Positions 37,899 to 51,218 of a stretch of 64,000 nucleotides of DNA are shown here, piece after piece. Position numbers and translations under genes: made by a program. The first letter of the stretch is position 1. Each line of letters opens with the position of its first letter. This DNA is from Larus michahellis (lineage: Eukaryota; Chordata; Aves; Charadriiformes; Laridae): NCBI RefSeq assembly GCF_964199755.1, contig NC_133896.1:90442215-90506214 (forward strand). Direction: 5' to 3'. The notes under the pieces are model-generated. The model was not told the DNA's origin and did not search any database. It saw only the letters and a list, made by a program, of their open reading frames with translations.

Positions 37899-38645
37899 AT
37901 GGCTCCCTGCTGGTTCTTTGTGGCCATGCTGGCCCCTATGGGTAAGTGATCTCAACTCACCCCTGAGCACCTACAGCGATTCCACTGCTGCTGTCCCAGC
38001 TGCATCCCCGCTTGCTGGCAGAGCTCCATTCCCCAAAGCTCCCAGTGCTGAGGATGGGCACTGAATGCCGTGGGCAGGAATCCCTGAATCTCCTGCAAGG
38101 GCTGTCTATTTTTTCTTCTGTGCTCAGCCCCCACATGGTTCATGTTTTAGACACAAACTGCCCAGGAATGTTTCTTGCCTCTTGGAGAGAGACTGGAAAC
38201 TCCCCTGCTGATGGGAAGAGCTGTCCCATCCCTTCCACTGCTCCTTAATCTGTCCTGTTCCTTCCCACCCTCTTCTGTACCAACGCGTAGTGCCCATTTA
38301 ATGTTTTTCCATGTTTTCCTCTTCCTCAGTGTTCCTCCTTTTCTCTTCCAGTGCTGGCTCTGGAACAGTCCCCAGACACAGTGATACGAGAAGGCCAGTC
38401 CGTGAGTCTGAGCTGTTCCAAGAAGAACCCCTCCAACATCAAAATATACTGGTATAAGCTTCCTTTGGGGAAGGTCTCCAGGCTGATCCTGGTGGTTTCT
38501 GCATTAGTTGGTGGTAAAGCAGATGTGGAGGAGGATCTCCGCAGCCGTTTGAAGAGCAGTGGGATACAGGGAGACGCGATGACCATCTTGATCGAGCATG
38601 CCTTTCTGAATGACTCTGGCACGTATTACTGTGCTGAGAGTGAAA
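37899..38645 (+). CDS. TRBV: TCR V segment, subgroup 1, copy e (TRBV-like)
   Basis: Leader exon 37899-37941 and V exon 38352-38645. This is the most divergent subgroup-1 V domain: IREGQ instead of IRQGQ in FR1, SKKN before the CDR1 core PSNIKI, GKVSR instead of GKDSR in FR2, and SALVGG in the CDR2 region. TILIEH replaces TISIEH in FR3. Both Cys and the Trp are present and the frame is open. It is the first V of the right unit, lying immediately after the left-unit LINE and the P module, and is the positional counterpart of copy a. Confidence 0.9.
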
Positions 38646-38683
38646 CACAGTGGGTAGGCTGCTGAGGGAGCTGAGCGCAAACC
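38646..38683 (+). promoter_or_regulatory. V-RSS of subgroup 1 copy e
   Basis: Heptamer CACAGTG at 38646-38652, 22-bp spacer, nonamer GCGCAAACC at 38675-38683. Confidence 0.85.
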
Positions 38684-40554
38684 TGCTCCTGCACAAAGGG
38701 GACCTGCTTTCCTCCTCGTCAGAGCTGCACAAGGCGGGATGATCCCTTTCCACTCATGACCTCCTCTGCTTCCTAGCCTGCCCTTCATCCTCTTCTCAGA
38801 TTCTGTGAGATTATTCGTCCTGCTTTCTCTCCATGCCACCCCACTCCTCCTTGCCTCTCTCTCCGTTTAGCTCTCATTTCCATTATAGCCACTTCCCTCA
38901 ACACTTCTTCCCCTCTCTGCCTCCCTTTCTCTCCCCACCTTCTTCTTTCTCTCTCTCTTCAATCTGCACTCTGCAGACCTCCTCTCATTTAACTCCAGGC
39001 AGCCCTGGAGTTCATCATTCTCACCGTCACACAGAAAGGATGTTTGCATGAGAGGTTCTTCTACCTAAGGTGCACCTTTAGATAAAGACAAGGCCGGGCA
39101 CGTGGCGTAAGAGCCGGTACCGAGCGGGAGCCGCCCACGTCCTGCTCCGTTACAACGACCTGCCTGAGGTTATCCTGTGGCCAGGGGGAATGTGCAGCAC
39201 AGCAGAGGCCTGAAGGCCATGTTGCAGGTGCAGCACAGCACAGGCGGGCGCGTGCTCGGGTTCACTGTTTTGTGCATCACTGACTCCTCCATCTACAGTG
39301 GTCTCTGGGTCAGGATCACTGCCTTCCACCCCGGGATCCTCACACAGTTTACCTTTCCCAAGGATATATCTAAATTCCAGATTACGTTAGCAAGCTGTGC
39401 AGCTAACAGAAGGTTTCCTGATGGGTTAGAGTGGTATCTCTGTCTTAACACACACCGGTGCGCAGCACAGGCCATCATGGGGCTCTCCAGCAGGTTCCCA
39501 CAGTGCAGCTTCCCATGCTGACAGACGGGCTTCTCCAGCCCTAAGCACAAGGCCCAAGAGAGCAGGCGTGCCCCGTTTGACATCTCTAACTCCTCGCATC
39601 CCATGTGCCCTGCAGGGCTCCCAATGCCCTGCCCTGCCGCCTGCGCACCCCAGGGAACACCATGGGAAATGGAGACCCTTCCCATGGACACATCAAGCCC
39701 AGCCTCCTCTCAGCTGGAGTGCTGGGGGTATTGTGGGGTATTGTGGGGTTTCTTCCTGTTGCCTGCACAGTTTAGCCCACCCTCTTGGTTCTTTTCTCCC
39801 TTTTCTTTTGAGGACGCTGGGGTCATTCCCGAATCTGCTACAGGCATTTTTGTGGCAATGAATGCAGTGGGATACACTCGGACCTGGAACAGAGGGAGTG
39901 GGAGGTGCTGGCATTGCTGCACCCTTCTGCATGGACACAGGGGTACATCTTCTCTGCAAAGCCCATGACAGCCTTGAGCAGCCAGATCCCTTGCTCTCTT
40001 GTATGGGCTGTCCTTGCACTGCCGTGCATTGCTGGGCCCACAGCATGGCAGAGACGTGCAGAAGCTCTGTCAGGCCTCTGACACACAGAGAGGGTGTCAG
40101 TGTGGACACAAAGCAAGTCAGATCTTGCCAGCAGTGATTCCCCACAGCCTTGGGTTGGTGAACAGGCCATGCCCCATGTAGAGAAGAAGACAGGATTTTC
40201 TCCAGCTCTGCCCATCCTCGTCCTGCTGCTCCTTTGCAGAATGCTCCAGAAAAGAGAGTGTCATCTCTTCTCTGGCATGGAGAAGGTAAGTCTGTACCAG
40301 CCTATCCCACGGTGAATAGCCTTCTCCTCACAAACTGCTCTGTGGTGCGTTCTCCCAAGAGGCAGTCCCAGTGCAGAGCCAAAGGCAGCCTTTTCTCTCC
40401 TTGAGATGTCCCTTTGGAGGAAGAGAGGAACAGTTACAGAACTCCTCTCTGGCATACTACAGTAGACAGCAGGGTGAGAGGTCAGCAGCCTTTCCCATAC
40501 CTGGGCAACATGACGAGCAGCACTGGGATAAGCAGAGAAGATTCCACGATCCCA

Positions 40555-42836
40555 GCTCGAGTCCTGAACTTTGGGCTTAGCCCTGCCCTGAGATGCGGGG
40601 AGAGTGAGGTCCTCAAGGAGACCTCCCTCTCCACCTACCTGGTCCTTCTGTGTCTATGGTCTGTATCCCCCACAACAGGTTCATTACTCTTTGCACATTC
40701 CCTAGAGGATCACCGCAGCCTGACTCACCACTGCCCTGGGCTGGGTGCATTTTCACCTGGGCTTTTTGGAGAGGCCTTGGCCCCACTTCATGACCCCATG
40801 CAGTGCTTTCAGTCTGGTTGGAGGAAGGGACAAGTTTGCTTCTCAGCATGAGGAGAATGTGAAATCTGGGTTCCCAGCACACGGGAAACTCTGAAGAGTA
40901 ACAGAGGGAATAAAGCAGGCGTCTCACCACCACCTCCCACCCCCAATCCAGGAGTGAGGAGGGACCGCAGCTGCATGCTGGCTGCCCATGGCCACCTTTT
41001 TGTTCCGCCATTGTGCTGAAAGCTGTTGGACTCCACCCATGGAGGCTCTTGCCATCCAATGGTAAGGGTGGTAGATGGGGATGGAGGTGGAGGGGTATGG
41101 CTGTGGGGCTGTGTGTGCTCCCTGCTTCCCTACGGCATGGGGGATCTTGACCTTTCCGCAGACCCACTCTCGGAATGACATGAACACACAGAGCCAGTCC
41201 CCAGGGATCCATGGAACCAAGATTTGACTGTCCCTATGAGCATCAAGAACACTGGACATTTGGAAGTGGATGCGATCCGTGTGAGGGAAAGAAGGTCTCC
41301 TGTTTGACCAGAAATAACCCACAAGGAGGAGGCAGGCATTAGATGTTACCTTGTTCTATGTCCTTGAGGGGGAATTCCTGAAGAGCTTCTTCCTACTACC
41401 CTCACCCCCAAATAATCATTCTCACAGGGAAGTTTCCTTGGCACGGTCATTGGATCTCTACTCCTAGTCTAATGCCAAGGGTAGGTTTTTCTCCCTTCAG
41501 ATCTCTCTTTGGAGGAGAAAGGTCCATTTCACAGAATCACAGAATCACAGAATCTTCAGAGTTGGAAGGGACCTCTAGAGATCATCTAGTCCAACTCCCC
41601 TGCTAGAGCAGGATTACCTAAAGCACATCCCTCAGGGCTGCATCCAGGCGGGTCTTGAAAATCTCCAGAGAAGGGGACTCCACAACCTCCCTGGGCAGCC
41701 TGTTCCAGTGCTCTGTCACCCTCACCGTAAAGAAGTTTTTCCGTGTATTTGAATGGAACTTCCTATGTTCTAGCTTGTGCCCATTGCCCCTTGTCCGGTC
41801 ACTGGGAACCATTGAAAAGAGCCTGGCTCCGTCCTCCTTAAACCCACACTTTAGGTGCTTGTAAACATTAATCAGGTCCCCCCTCAATCTTCTCTTCTCC
41901 AGGCTAAAGAGTCCCAGCTCTTTCAGCCTGTCCTCATAAGGGAGGTGCTCCAGTCCCATAATCATCTTGGTTGCCCTTCGCTGGACTCGCTCCAGTAGTT
42001 CCCTGGAGCAACTCCTCTCTGTCAAGCTACAAGCCACGCCACGAGCGTTATGTCAGCAGCCTGCTCGGTGCCTGGGGCCATGGCATGCACAGCATAGGGC
42101 TGAGCAGAGACAACACCACGCTGTGGCTTGTGGGGTCAGGGCCTGTGAAGTTCCAGGGCGTCTGGAATGGCGTGTCAGCTGTGGGACAGCGAAGCAGAAC
42201 CCGCGCCCCATATCTCTGTGTCCTTTGCATAATACTTCTTTTCTGGAGATCTCAGCTGATGCCACAGGAAGAAAGGGAAAACCCCCAGCATCCCCCCTGC
42301 CCTGCCTCAAACCCAGGCTCCCATCCAGCCCCATCATGTTCCTGTGATTGCACGCATAATCACACACACACACACACACAGAGCAAGACATCTGTGCAGG
42401 ATTCATACCACCCATTGCTGTGTGTGAGTGTTCTCTCCCACTGATCCCAGCCAGCCATCTCCTTTATCACATTTCAGGTGCTCTCCCACTGCCTTGCCCA
42501 CCCCCAATGTCATGCCTATCTTCCTTCCTCAGCATTTCCTCCACACACGTCTCTGTGCCTGTGCTGCCCGTGCTGCCACCATGGGCAGATTTCCATCGCT
42601 GACTGCTCCTTTCTTCTGATTTCCTCCCCATTTCAAATATTGACATTTGCTGTCAGCTGTTTCTCCTGGTCTTTCACAGACAGATGAGAAACTTGCCCAT
42701 AGCTTTTAAACCCATCCCATCTCTTACCCCTGCTAGATTTTGTGGGTTTTTTTTCATCCCCTTCCTCCTCACACCATTTCACCTTCTGCCTAGACTCCCG
42801 CTACTTTTTTCTTTTGTTTTTCTTTTGTCCCGGCAG
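40555..42836 (+). repeat. X module and V3c upstream region
   Basis: Right-unit counterpart of 2829-5105 at offset 37,726, including the CR1 insertion and (CA)n tract. Confidence 0.6.
41530..42007 (-). mobile_element. Short CR1 3' fragment in X module, right unit
   Basis: Duplicate of the fragment at 3799 at the same insertion point with very few changes; absent from the X module at 15961-17772. Confidence 0.9.
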
Positions 42837-43136
42837 TGTGGGCCCTTCAACAGCCTCCTGATGCAGTCATCCGAGAGGGAGGAGCTGTGACTCTCAGCTG
42901 TTTCCAGATGGGAACCACACGCCCCTACATGCCATGGTAGGAGTAGGCTCAAAGAAAGGATGCCATACTGCAGCTGGTACCATACTGCAGCGTGTGGAGT
43001 GGAAAGGGAAAAGGCAGAGTTTGAGGACGAGTTTCAGAATGCCTTCAAGAGTTGTGGGAGTATGCGATATTGCGTGTCCTTTTCAATAGATTTTGCCTCA
43101 GTGAATGATTCTGGCACATATGACTGCGCTAGGATA
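42837..43136 (+). pseudogene. TRBV: TCR V pseudogene, subgroup 3, copy c
   Basis: Positional counterpart of the relic at 5106, with a normal acceptor (GGCAG, 42832-42836). The shared TAG codons are at 42938-42940 and 42944-42946, and the one-base frameshift (extra G near 43007) is shared with copy b. The degraded RSS lies at 43137-43174. The common stops show the gene was dead before the segment was duplicated. Confidence 0.8.
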
Positions 43137-44078
43137 CACCTTGATTCAGATGCTGAGGCAGCTGAGCACAAATCTCTCTGTACGTGCAGCCTTCTCTCTG
43201 TTTCTATAGACAGCAGGGTAGACAGTGATGAAACAGGGTTACTTCCCAAGGCAGATGAGAGTCTGAATGTCTGGGATGTGCATCAGGTATTGTCTCTGTG
43301 GAGAAGGTAGGACCTTGCAGAGTGCTCAAGGCCAGCTGCGCTTCCTGCAAGCACCCAGAACCACTGGAAAAGCTGAGGACGTTTTGTGGAGGGAAAGAAC
43401 CTCTAGATGTGCATGAGGCAGGGAAACAGAGCTGATGCTGGGGGGAAAGATGGAATGCACCTCATCAGAGACACACTGAATTTCTGTGCTGCCTATGGTT
43501 GTGCTGATATTGCCAGTACATCATCTGTGCATCATCATGAGGAAAATGTTAGCCACCTTGGAGAGGCAGACAACAATCCCCACTTTTCTAGAGGCAAACG
43601 GGAGGAAAACTTCAACGTTAAGCATATGAGACTCCAGAGAGACCTACACACTGTATTCAGCTCGGGCTGTCTTTCTCCGTACCGTGCAGCTGTGTCATAC
43701 CTGCAGAGCTGTAGCATGCCCATGCATGAAGCCCTTCCCAGTAACGCAGACTGCAGTCTCCCAAGCACAAAGCCAGGTGGCCCCAAGAATGAGGTGTCTC
43801 AGAAGTCTGATATATGAGGGTAAAGTCTCCCACTTATAGACATACGCCCACAGAATGAATAGACCCCTGTGTGCGCTCAGAGTCCAGAGATCTGTTCACA
43901 CCAGCTGTCTGGGGACAGGCTTGCTCACTAATGACATTATTGCTCCTCTGGCAGATTTTATCTTTCCTTCTCTGTCACTTTTTTTTCTTTGCTCTTTTTG
44001 GTCCTTTTTTATTGATCTTATGAGGTTTTGCTCCCTTCTTCTGCATGAGGCGGGAGTACAACCAGGGATCCTAGCCCA

Positions 44079-45145
44079 TTGCCATTTCTTCTCTTTGCCT
44101 GTCACCAGGTAGAGCTCCAGGCACAGGCTCCGACAGTTCCTATGAGGAGGGAAAGGTGCTGCCAGCAGCGCTGGGCATGGTGGAGACCTCTGTCATTTGT
44201 TGCCTGGGTTCCTTTCACTCTTGCCACTCTCCCAGCTGCACATCCCTGCGCCGAGTTTGCCCCATTCAGGAGAGGCCATGTGGCTGTCCCCCTGGGCAGA
44301 GACACCCGATGGCGCTGTGGGGAGGACGGCAGTGGCTGGAGTCCCCTGAGCCTGTGAGCAGAGCAGTAGAGCGGTGTCACTGGTGGAGCAGGAGTGAATG
44401 AAATCGCACTGTACAGCTGCAGCACCAGGCTGAGACAACCAAGGGTCCCCAGCTGCGTCCCAGAATCATCAGAGAAACCATCTCTGGAGGAAGCTGGGCT
44501 ACTGCCTGTCAGCAAGGAAAGTGGAGGGAGAAGCCACCCTAGCCCCAGTCCTCAGCGCCTCTTCTCCCTCATGCCTCCCCCTTTGGGCCACACTCTTCAA
44601 AGGCATTTACCTTCCTCTCCTACTCCTCTCCCCAGCTCTGATGGGCCAGGGCTGGAGGGAGCCCTGCACACACCCACCTCCACCCCCACACAGAGTGACC
44701 CCTCATTATACCTATAAAAAAAGAGTGAGCCATGGCTGGGGGAGAGAGGGAAAATGCCTGGGGAAAGGCAAGGGACCTGTGTGTGTGTCCTGCATAGCTC
44801 ATGTCTCCAGCTCTCGAGGTTTTCAGAAGCAGAAGGGGAACTCTCAGGATTTCTCTGCCTTGCACGCACTCAGACTCCCATGCAACCTCAGCATTGTCCT
44901 CTCCATGCAACCCCCCTCCCCGCACAAACAGCCACCGGCCCCATCTCTGCAGGGTTTATAGTTTCCTGTGACTGTGTGTGTCCTTCCCCACTGTTCCCAG
45001 CCAGCCAATCCTTTCTCGCCTTTCATGTCCTGCCCAACCCCAATATGTCTAATATGTCTCACCCTCCTCACCCAGGGCTTCCTCTTCCCATGTCTCTGGG
45101 CAGCGACAAAAGGCAGGTCCCTGAAAGGACAGGGGCTTTTCCCGC
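44079..45145 (+). repeat. P module before V1f
   Basis: Same block as at 6345; follows V3c. Confidence 0.6.
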
Positions 45146-45891
45146 ATGGCTCCCTGCTGGTTCTTTGTGGCCATGCTGGCCCCTATGGGTAAGTGATCTC
45201 AACTCACCCCTGAGCACCTACAGCGATTCCACTGCTGCTGTCCCAGCTGCATCCCCGCTTGCTGGCAGAGCTCCATTCCCCAAAGCTCCCAGTGCTGAGG
45301 ATGGGCACTGAATGCCGTGGGCAGGAATCCCTGAATCTCCTGCAAGGGCTGTCTATATTTTCTTCTGTGCTCAGCCCCCACATGGTTCATGTTTTGGACA
45401 CAAACTGCCCAGGAATGTTTCTTGCCTCTTGGAGAGAGATTGGAAAGTCCCCTGCTGATCGGAAGAGCTGTCCCATCCCTTCCACTGCTCCTTAATCTGT
45501 CCTGTTCCTTCCCACCCTCTTCTCTACAAACCCACAGTGCCTAGTTAAAGTTTTTCCATTTTTTCTCGTCCTCAATGTTCCTCCTTTTCCCTTCCAGTGC
45601 TGGCTCTGGAACAGTCTCCAGACACAGTGATACGACAAGGCCAGTCCGTGAGTCTGAGCTGTTCCAAGAAGAAATCCACCAGCAGATATATGTCATGGTA
45701 CAAGGTTCCTTTGGGGAAGGACTCCAGGCTGATCTTCATGGCTTCAGCAGTAGAAGGTGGTAAAGCAGATGTGGAGGAGGATATCCGCAGCCGTATGAAG
45801 AGCAGTGGGATACAAGGAGACGCGATGACCATCTCGATTGAGCATGCCTTTCTGAATGACTCTGGCACGTATTACTGTGCTGAGAGTGAAA
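45146..45891 (+). CDS. TRBV: TCR V segment, subgroup 1, copy f (TRBV-like)
   Basis: Leader exon 45146-45188 and V exon 45598-45891. CDR1 core is STSRYM (SWYK) and CDR2 region is FMASAVEGG; FR3 has EEDIRSRMKSSG. The frame is open with all conserved residues. The flanking intron (CACAGTGCCTAG, CTCGTCCTCAATG) matches copy b, its positional counterpart, but the V exon matches copy d. The exon therefore appears to have been converted from a copy-d-like donor. Confidence 0.9.
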
Positions 45892-45929
45892 CACAGTGGG
45901 TAGGCTGCTGAGGGAGCTGAGCGCAAACC
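45892..45929 (+). promoter_or_regulatory. V-RSS of subgroup 1 copy f
   Basis: Heptamer CACAGTG at 45892-45898, 22-bp spacer, nonamer GCGCAAACC at 45921-45929. Confidence 0.85.
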
Positions 45930-46414
45930 TGCTCCTGCACAAAGGGGACCTGCTTTCCTCCTCGTCAGAGCTACACAAGGCGGGATGAACCCTTTCCACT
46001 CCTTACCTCCTCTGCTTCCTAGCCTGCCCTTCATCCTCTTCTCAGAATCTGTGAGTTTATTTGTCCTGCTTTCTCTCCATGCCACCCCACTCCTCCTTGC
46101 CTCTCTCCCCGTTTAGCTCTCATTTCCATTATAGCCACTTCCCTCAACACTTCTTCCCCTCTCTGACTCCTTTCCTACCCCTGCCACCTTCATTCTGTCT
46201 CTCCTCAATCTGCACTCTGCAGACCTCCTCTCATTTAACTCCAGGCCACCTCAGAGTTCATCATTCTCACTGTCACACAGAAAGGATGTTTGCATGAGAG
46301 GTTCTTGGTGCACCTTTAGATAAAGGCAAGGCCAGGCACGTGGCGTAAGAGCTGTTAACCGAGCGGGAGCTGCCCACGTCCTGCTCCGTTACAACGACCT
46401 GCCTGAGGTTATCC

Positions 46415-47309
46415 TGTGGCTAGGGAGAAAAGAAGGCTGTGGAAAGAAGGCTGGGAAAAGCAGCCAGGAAAGGGGGTCCTGGCCTGCATTATTCCTGCCC
46501 CTCCTGGTCCCAGGATGAAAGGTGTTCTGGGTAGGGACAGCATGGGGCAGCTGAGACCTCCATGCCTCTCTGTCCTTTGTGATGTCCTGGAACATTCCCA
46601 ACTCTGCTGCAGAGAGTAAGAGAAACAAAGTGCAGTGGGATTCATAGTTCCCTGCAGGAGGGCAGGGGGAAGCTGCAGGTACAGTTTTGCTCTTCAGAGA
46701 ACGGGATGGGGGAAGAGTTTCACTGCAAAGCCCATGAGAGCCCTCAGCAGCCAGAATGCTTGGGCTGTTGTGGTGTCTTTCCTGGTCCTGCCTCCCACTG
46801 ATATTAATTGCTGTGCTCAGAGTACCGCAGAGAGAAAAAGCAGCCTCACACAGTGAGGGGAAAAAAGTAATAAAAAGAAGAAAGAGCTATGGCTGAGGGA
46901 GAGAGGGAAAATGCCTGGGGAAGTGCAAGGGACCTGTGTGTATCCTGCATAGCTCATGTCTCCAGGTGTTGAGGTTTTCAGAAGCAGAAGGGGAACTCTC
47001 AGCATTTCTCTGCCTTGCACGCACTCAGACTCCCATGCAACCTCAGCACGGTCCTCTCCATGCAACCCCCCTTCTCCTCTCCCCATGCACACACCCACCG
47101 CCCCCCATCTCTGCAGGGTTTATAGTTTCCTGTGACTGTGTGTGTCCTTCCCCACTGTTCCCAGCCAGCCAATCCTTTCTCGCCTTTCATGTCCTGCCCA
47201 ACCCCAATATGTCTAATATGTCTCACCCTCCTCACCCAGGGCTTCCTCTTCCCATGTCTCTGGGCAGCGACAAAAGGCAGGTCCCTGAAAGGACAGGGGC
47301 TTTTCCCGC
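46415..47309 (+). repeat. S module: alternative 5' flank of V1g
   Basis: Duplicate of the block at 8690 in the right unit. Confidence 0.6.
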
Positions 47310-48059
47310 ATGGCTCCCTGCTGGTTCTTTGTGGCCATGCTGGCCCCTATGGGTAAGTGATCTCAACTCACCCCTGAGCACCTACAGCGATTCCACTGCT
47401 GCTGTCCCAGCTGCATCCCTGCTTGCTGGCAGAGCTCCATTCCCCAAAGCTCCCAGTGCTGAGGATGGGCACTGAATGCCGTGGGCAGGAATCCCTGAAT
47501 CTCCTGCAAGGGCTGTCTATTTTTTCTTCTGTGCTCAGCCCCTACATGGTTCATGTTTTGGACACAAACTGCCCAGGAATGTTTCTTGCCTCTTGGAGAG
47601 AGATTGGAAACTCCCCTGCTGATCAGAAGAGCTGTCCCATCCCTTCCACTGCTCCTTAATCTGTCCTGTTCCTTCCCACCCTCTTCTCTACCAAGACGTA
47701 GTGCCCAGTTAATGTTTTTCCATGTTTTCCTCTTCCTCAATGATGTTCCTCCTTTTCTCTTCCAGTGCTGGCTCTGGAACAGTCCCCAGACACAGTGATA
47801 CGACAAGGCCAGTCCGTGAGTCTGAGCTGTTCCAAGAAGAAACCCTCCAACACACATATATACTGGTACAAGGTTCCTTTGGGGAAGGACTCCAGGCTGA
47901 TCCTCGTAGTTTCTGCATTTGAAGGTGGTAAAGCAGATGTGGAGGAGGATCTCCGCAGCCGTTTGAAGAGTAGTGGGATACAAGGAGACGCGATGACCAT
48001 CTCGACCGAGCATGCCTTTCTGAATGACTCTGGCACGTATTACTGTGCTGAGAGTGAAA
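47310..48059 (+). CDS. TRBV: TCR V segment, subgroup 1, copy g (TRBV-like)
   Basis: Leader exon 47310-47352 and V exon 47766-48059. CDR1 core is PSNTHI (IYWYK) and CDR2 region is VVSAFEGG; FR3 has STEH where the others have SIEH. The frame is open with both Cys and the Trp. It follows the S module and precedes V2c. Its intron end matches copy c (same position in the left unit), whereas its CDR1 and CDR2 resemble copy b. Confidence 0.9.
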
Positions 48060-48097
48060 CACAGTGGGTAGGCTGCTGAGGGAGCTGAGCGCAAACC
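48060..48097 (+). promoter_or_regulatory. V-RSS of subgroup 1 copy g
   Basis: Heptamer CACAGTG at 48060-48066, 22-bp spacer, nonamer GCGCAAACC at 48089-48097. Confidence 0.85.
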
Positions 48098-50430
48098 TGC
48101 TCCTGCACAAAGGGGACCTGCTTTCCTCCTCGTCAGAGCTACACAAGGCGGGATGAAACCCTTCCACTCCTTACCTCCTCTGCTTCCTAGCCTGCCCTTC
48201 ATCTTCTTCTCAGAATCTGTGAGTTTATTTGTCCTGCTTTCTCTCCATGCCACCCCACTCCTCCTTGCCTCTCTCTCCATTTAGCTCTCATTTCCATTAT
48301 AGCCACTTCCCTCAACGCTTCTTCCCCTCTCTGCCTCCCTTTCTCTCCCCACCTTCTTCTTTCTCTCTCTCTTCAATCTGCACTCTGCAGACCTCCTCTC
48401 ATTTAACTCCAGGCAGCCCTGGAGTTCATCATTCTCACTGTCACACAGAAAGGATGTTTGCATGAGAGGTTCTTCTATCTAAGGTGCACCTTTAGATAAA
48501 GACAAGGCCGGGCACGTGCCGTAAGAGCCGGTACCGAGCGGGAGCTGCCCACGTCCTGCTCCGTTACAACGACCTGCCTGAGGTTATCCTGTGGCCAGGG
48601 GGAATGTGCAGCACAGCACAGGCCTGAAGGCCATGTTGCAGGTGCAGCACAGCACAGGCGGGCGCGTGCTCGGGTTCACTGTTTTGTGCATCACTGACTC
48701 CTCCATCTACAGTGGTCTCTGGGTCAGGATCACTGCCTTCCACCCCGGGATCCTCACACAGTTTACCTTTCCCAAGGATATATCTAAATTCCAGATTACG
48801 TTAGCAAGCTGTGCAGCTAACAGAAGGTTTCCTGATGGGTTAGAGTGGTATCTCTGTCTTAACACACACCGGTGCGCAGCACAGGCCATCATGGGGCTCT
48901 CCAGCAGGTTCCCACAGTGCAGCTTCCCATGCTGACAGACGGGCTTCTCCAGCCCTAAGCACAAGGCCCAAGAGAGCAGGCGTGCCCCGTTTGACATCTC
49001 TAACTCCTCGCATCCCATGTGCCCTGCAGGGCTCCCAATGCCCTGCCCTGCCGCCTGCGCACCCCAGGGAACACCATGGGAAATGGAGACCCTTCCCATG
49101 GACACATCAAGCCCAGCCTCCTCTCAGCTGGAGTGCTGGGGGTATTGTGGGGTATTGTGGGGTTTCTTCCTGTTGCCTGCACAGTTTAGCCCACCCTCTT
49201 GGTTCTTTTCTCCCTTTTCTTTTGAGGAAGCTGGGGTCATTCCTGAATCTGCTACAGGCATTTTTGTGGCAATGAATGCAGTGGGATACACTCGGACCTG
49301 GAACAGAGGGAGTGGGAGCTGCTGGCATTGCTGCACCCTTCTGCATGGACACAGGGGTACATCTTCTCTGCAAAGCCCATGACAGCCTTGAGCAGCCAGG
49401 TCCCTTGCTCTCTTGTATGGGCCGTCCTTGCACTGCCGTGCATTGCTGGGCACACAGCATGGCAGAGACGTGCAGAAGCTCTGTCAGGCCTCTGACACAC
49501 AGAGAGGGTGTCACTGCGGACAGAAAGCAAGTCAGATCTTGCCAGCAGTGATTCCCCACAGCCTAGGGTTGGTGAACAGGCCGTGCCCCAAGTAGAGAAG
49601 ACGACAGGATTTTCTCCAGCTCTGCCCATCCTCGTCCTGCTGCTCCTTTGCAGAATGCTCCAGAAAAGAGAGTGTCATCTCTTCTCTGGCATGGAGAAGG
49701 TAAGTCTGTACCAGCCTATCCCACAGTGAATAGCCTTCTCCTCACAAATTGCTCTGTGGTGCGGTCTGCCAAGAGAACTCTTGGGAGTCCCGGTCCCAGT
49801 GCAGAGCCAAAGGCAGCCTTTTCTCTCCTTGAGATGTCCCTTTGGAGGAAGAGAGGAACAGTTACAGAACTCCTCTCTGGCATACTACAGTAGACAGCAG
49901 GGTGAGAGGTCAGCAGCCTTTCCCATACCTGGGCAACATGACGAGCAGCACTGGGATAAGCAGAGAAGATTCCACGTTGCAGCTTGCGGGCTGGGAGCCT
50001 GAGTGTGAGGCTGCTGGAGAGAAGACTCAGCTGAGGGGCACACAACAAACATGCATCCCTACGCTCTCTTTCTTTTCCCTTCGTTTGGTGGCTCCTTGTG
50101 CATCCCTGTGCCGTGCACGCACTCAGGCTGCCACACAGCCCCATCCTGCTCCTGTCATCACCCCTGTCCCACACCTCTGCCTATACACACACACAGACAC
50201 AGCAGGAAGTGCGTGGAGCAGGGTGGATGCACCTCATGCCTGCATGCAGGTGTCATTCCCCGCTGTTCCCAGCCAGCCAACTGCCTCCTCACACTTCAGG
50301 CTCTCTCTCACCGCCCTGCCCACCCGCAGAGAGACACATGTCTCTTCCTCTCCCAGCCTCTCGTCTTGGCACGTCTCTGTGCCTGTGCTGCCACACCGGG
50401 CAGGGTGCTGGAAGGAGGTGGCCTTTCCCC

Positions 50431-51180
50431 ATGGTTCTCCTCTGGTTCCTTGTGGCCGTCCTGGTCCCTGTGGGTAAGTGATCTTCTCTTCCACTTGAAG
50501 AGCTGCCCTGGAGCCGCTGCTGCTGCCTCAGCCGTGTGCCCAGTCGTTGTCAGTGCCCCATTCCCCAAGGCTTCCCGGGGGAAGATGGGCAATGAACGGG
50601 GTGAGCTTTTCCTCAACTTCTAAACTCAGAAAACTCTACACATCTACAAATCTGTTTTTTCTGTACCCGAAGCCATTATTTGTCATAACAAATTTGCCAT
50701 TGTCTTTGAAGCTGGTTTGTGTTTTTTTTTTTTCTCCTGTGTGTGTCTCTCAGAGAAATGGGACGCTGTCCCATAGAGCTTGCTGACATCCTTATGCCAC
50801 CCCATGCCATGTCTTAATTCTAGGATGTGTTTTCATGTCTCCTTCAGTGTGTTTCACTCCTCACATCTCTTCCCTTCTCTTTGCAGGCCAGACCCTTCAG
50901 CAGTCGCCAGATACCGTCGTCCAAGTGGGAGACTCTGTGGTTCTGAACTGTTCCCAAAAGGGGAGTACAGTCTCAGAAATGTACTGGTACAAGTTGCCCA
51001 CTGGGAAGGATGCCACTCTGCAGCTGGTTGTATATTCAGTGGAAGGTGGCAGGGCAGAGATTGAGAAGGAATTCAGAAATCACTTTTGGAGTAATGGGAC
51101 TAAGGGCTACCGCTTATCTGTGGCGATAGATTACGCCCTACTCAATGACTCTGGCACATATTTCTATGGTAAGAGAGATG
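50431..51180 (+). CDS. TRBV: TCR V segment, subgroup 2, copy c: second conserved Cys missing
   Basis: Leader exon 50431-50473 and V exon 50887-51180. The frame is open: GQTLQQSPDTVVQVG, first Cys in LNCSQK, CDR1 region GSTVSEM, Trp in YWYKLPTGKD, then FR3 like the sister copies. The end reads DSGTYFYGKRD, so the invariant second Cys of the Ig fold is Tyr and the last five codons before the heptamer are replaced. Without the intradomain disulfide the product is unlikely to fold; it would class as an ORF rather than a functional segment. The altered tail creates a GGTAAGAG donor-like string. Confidence 0.85.
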
Positions 51181-51218
51181 CACAGTGACTCAAAAGCTGG
51201 AGCAGCATAGCACAAACC
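51181..51218 (+). promoter_or_regulatory. V-RSS of subgroup 2 copy c
   Basis: Heptamer CACAGTG at 51181-51187, 22-bp spacer, nonamer GCACAAACC at 51210-51218. Confidence 0.8.
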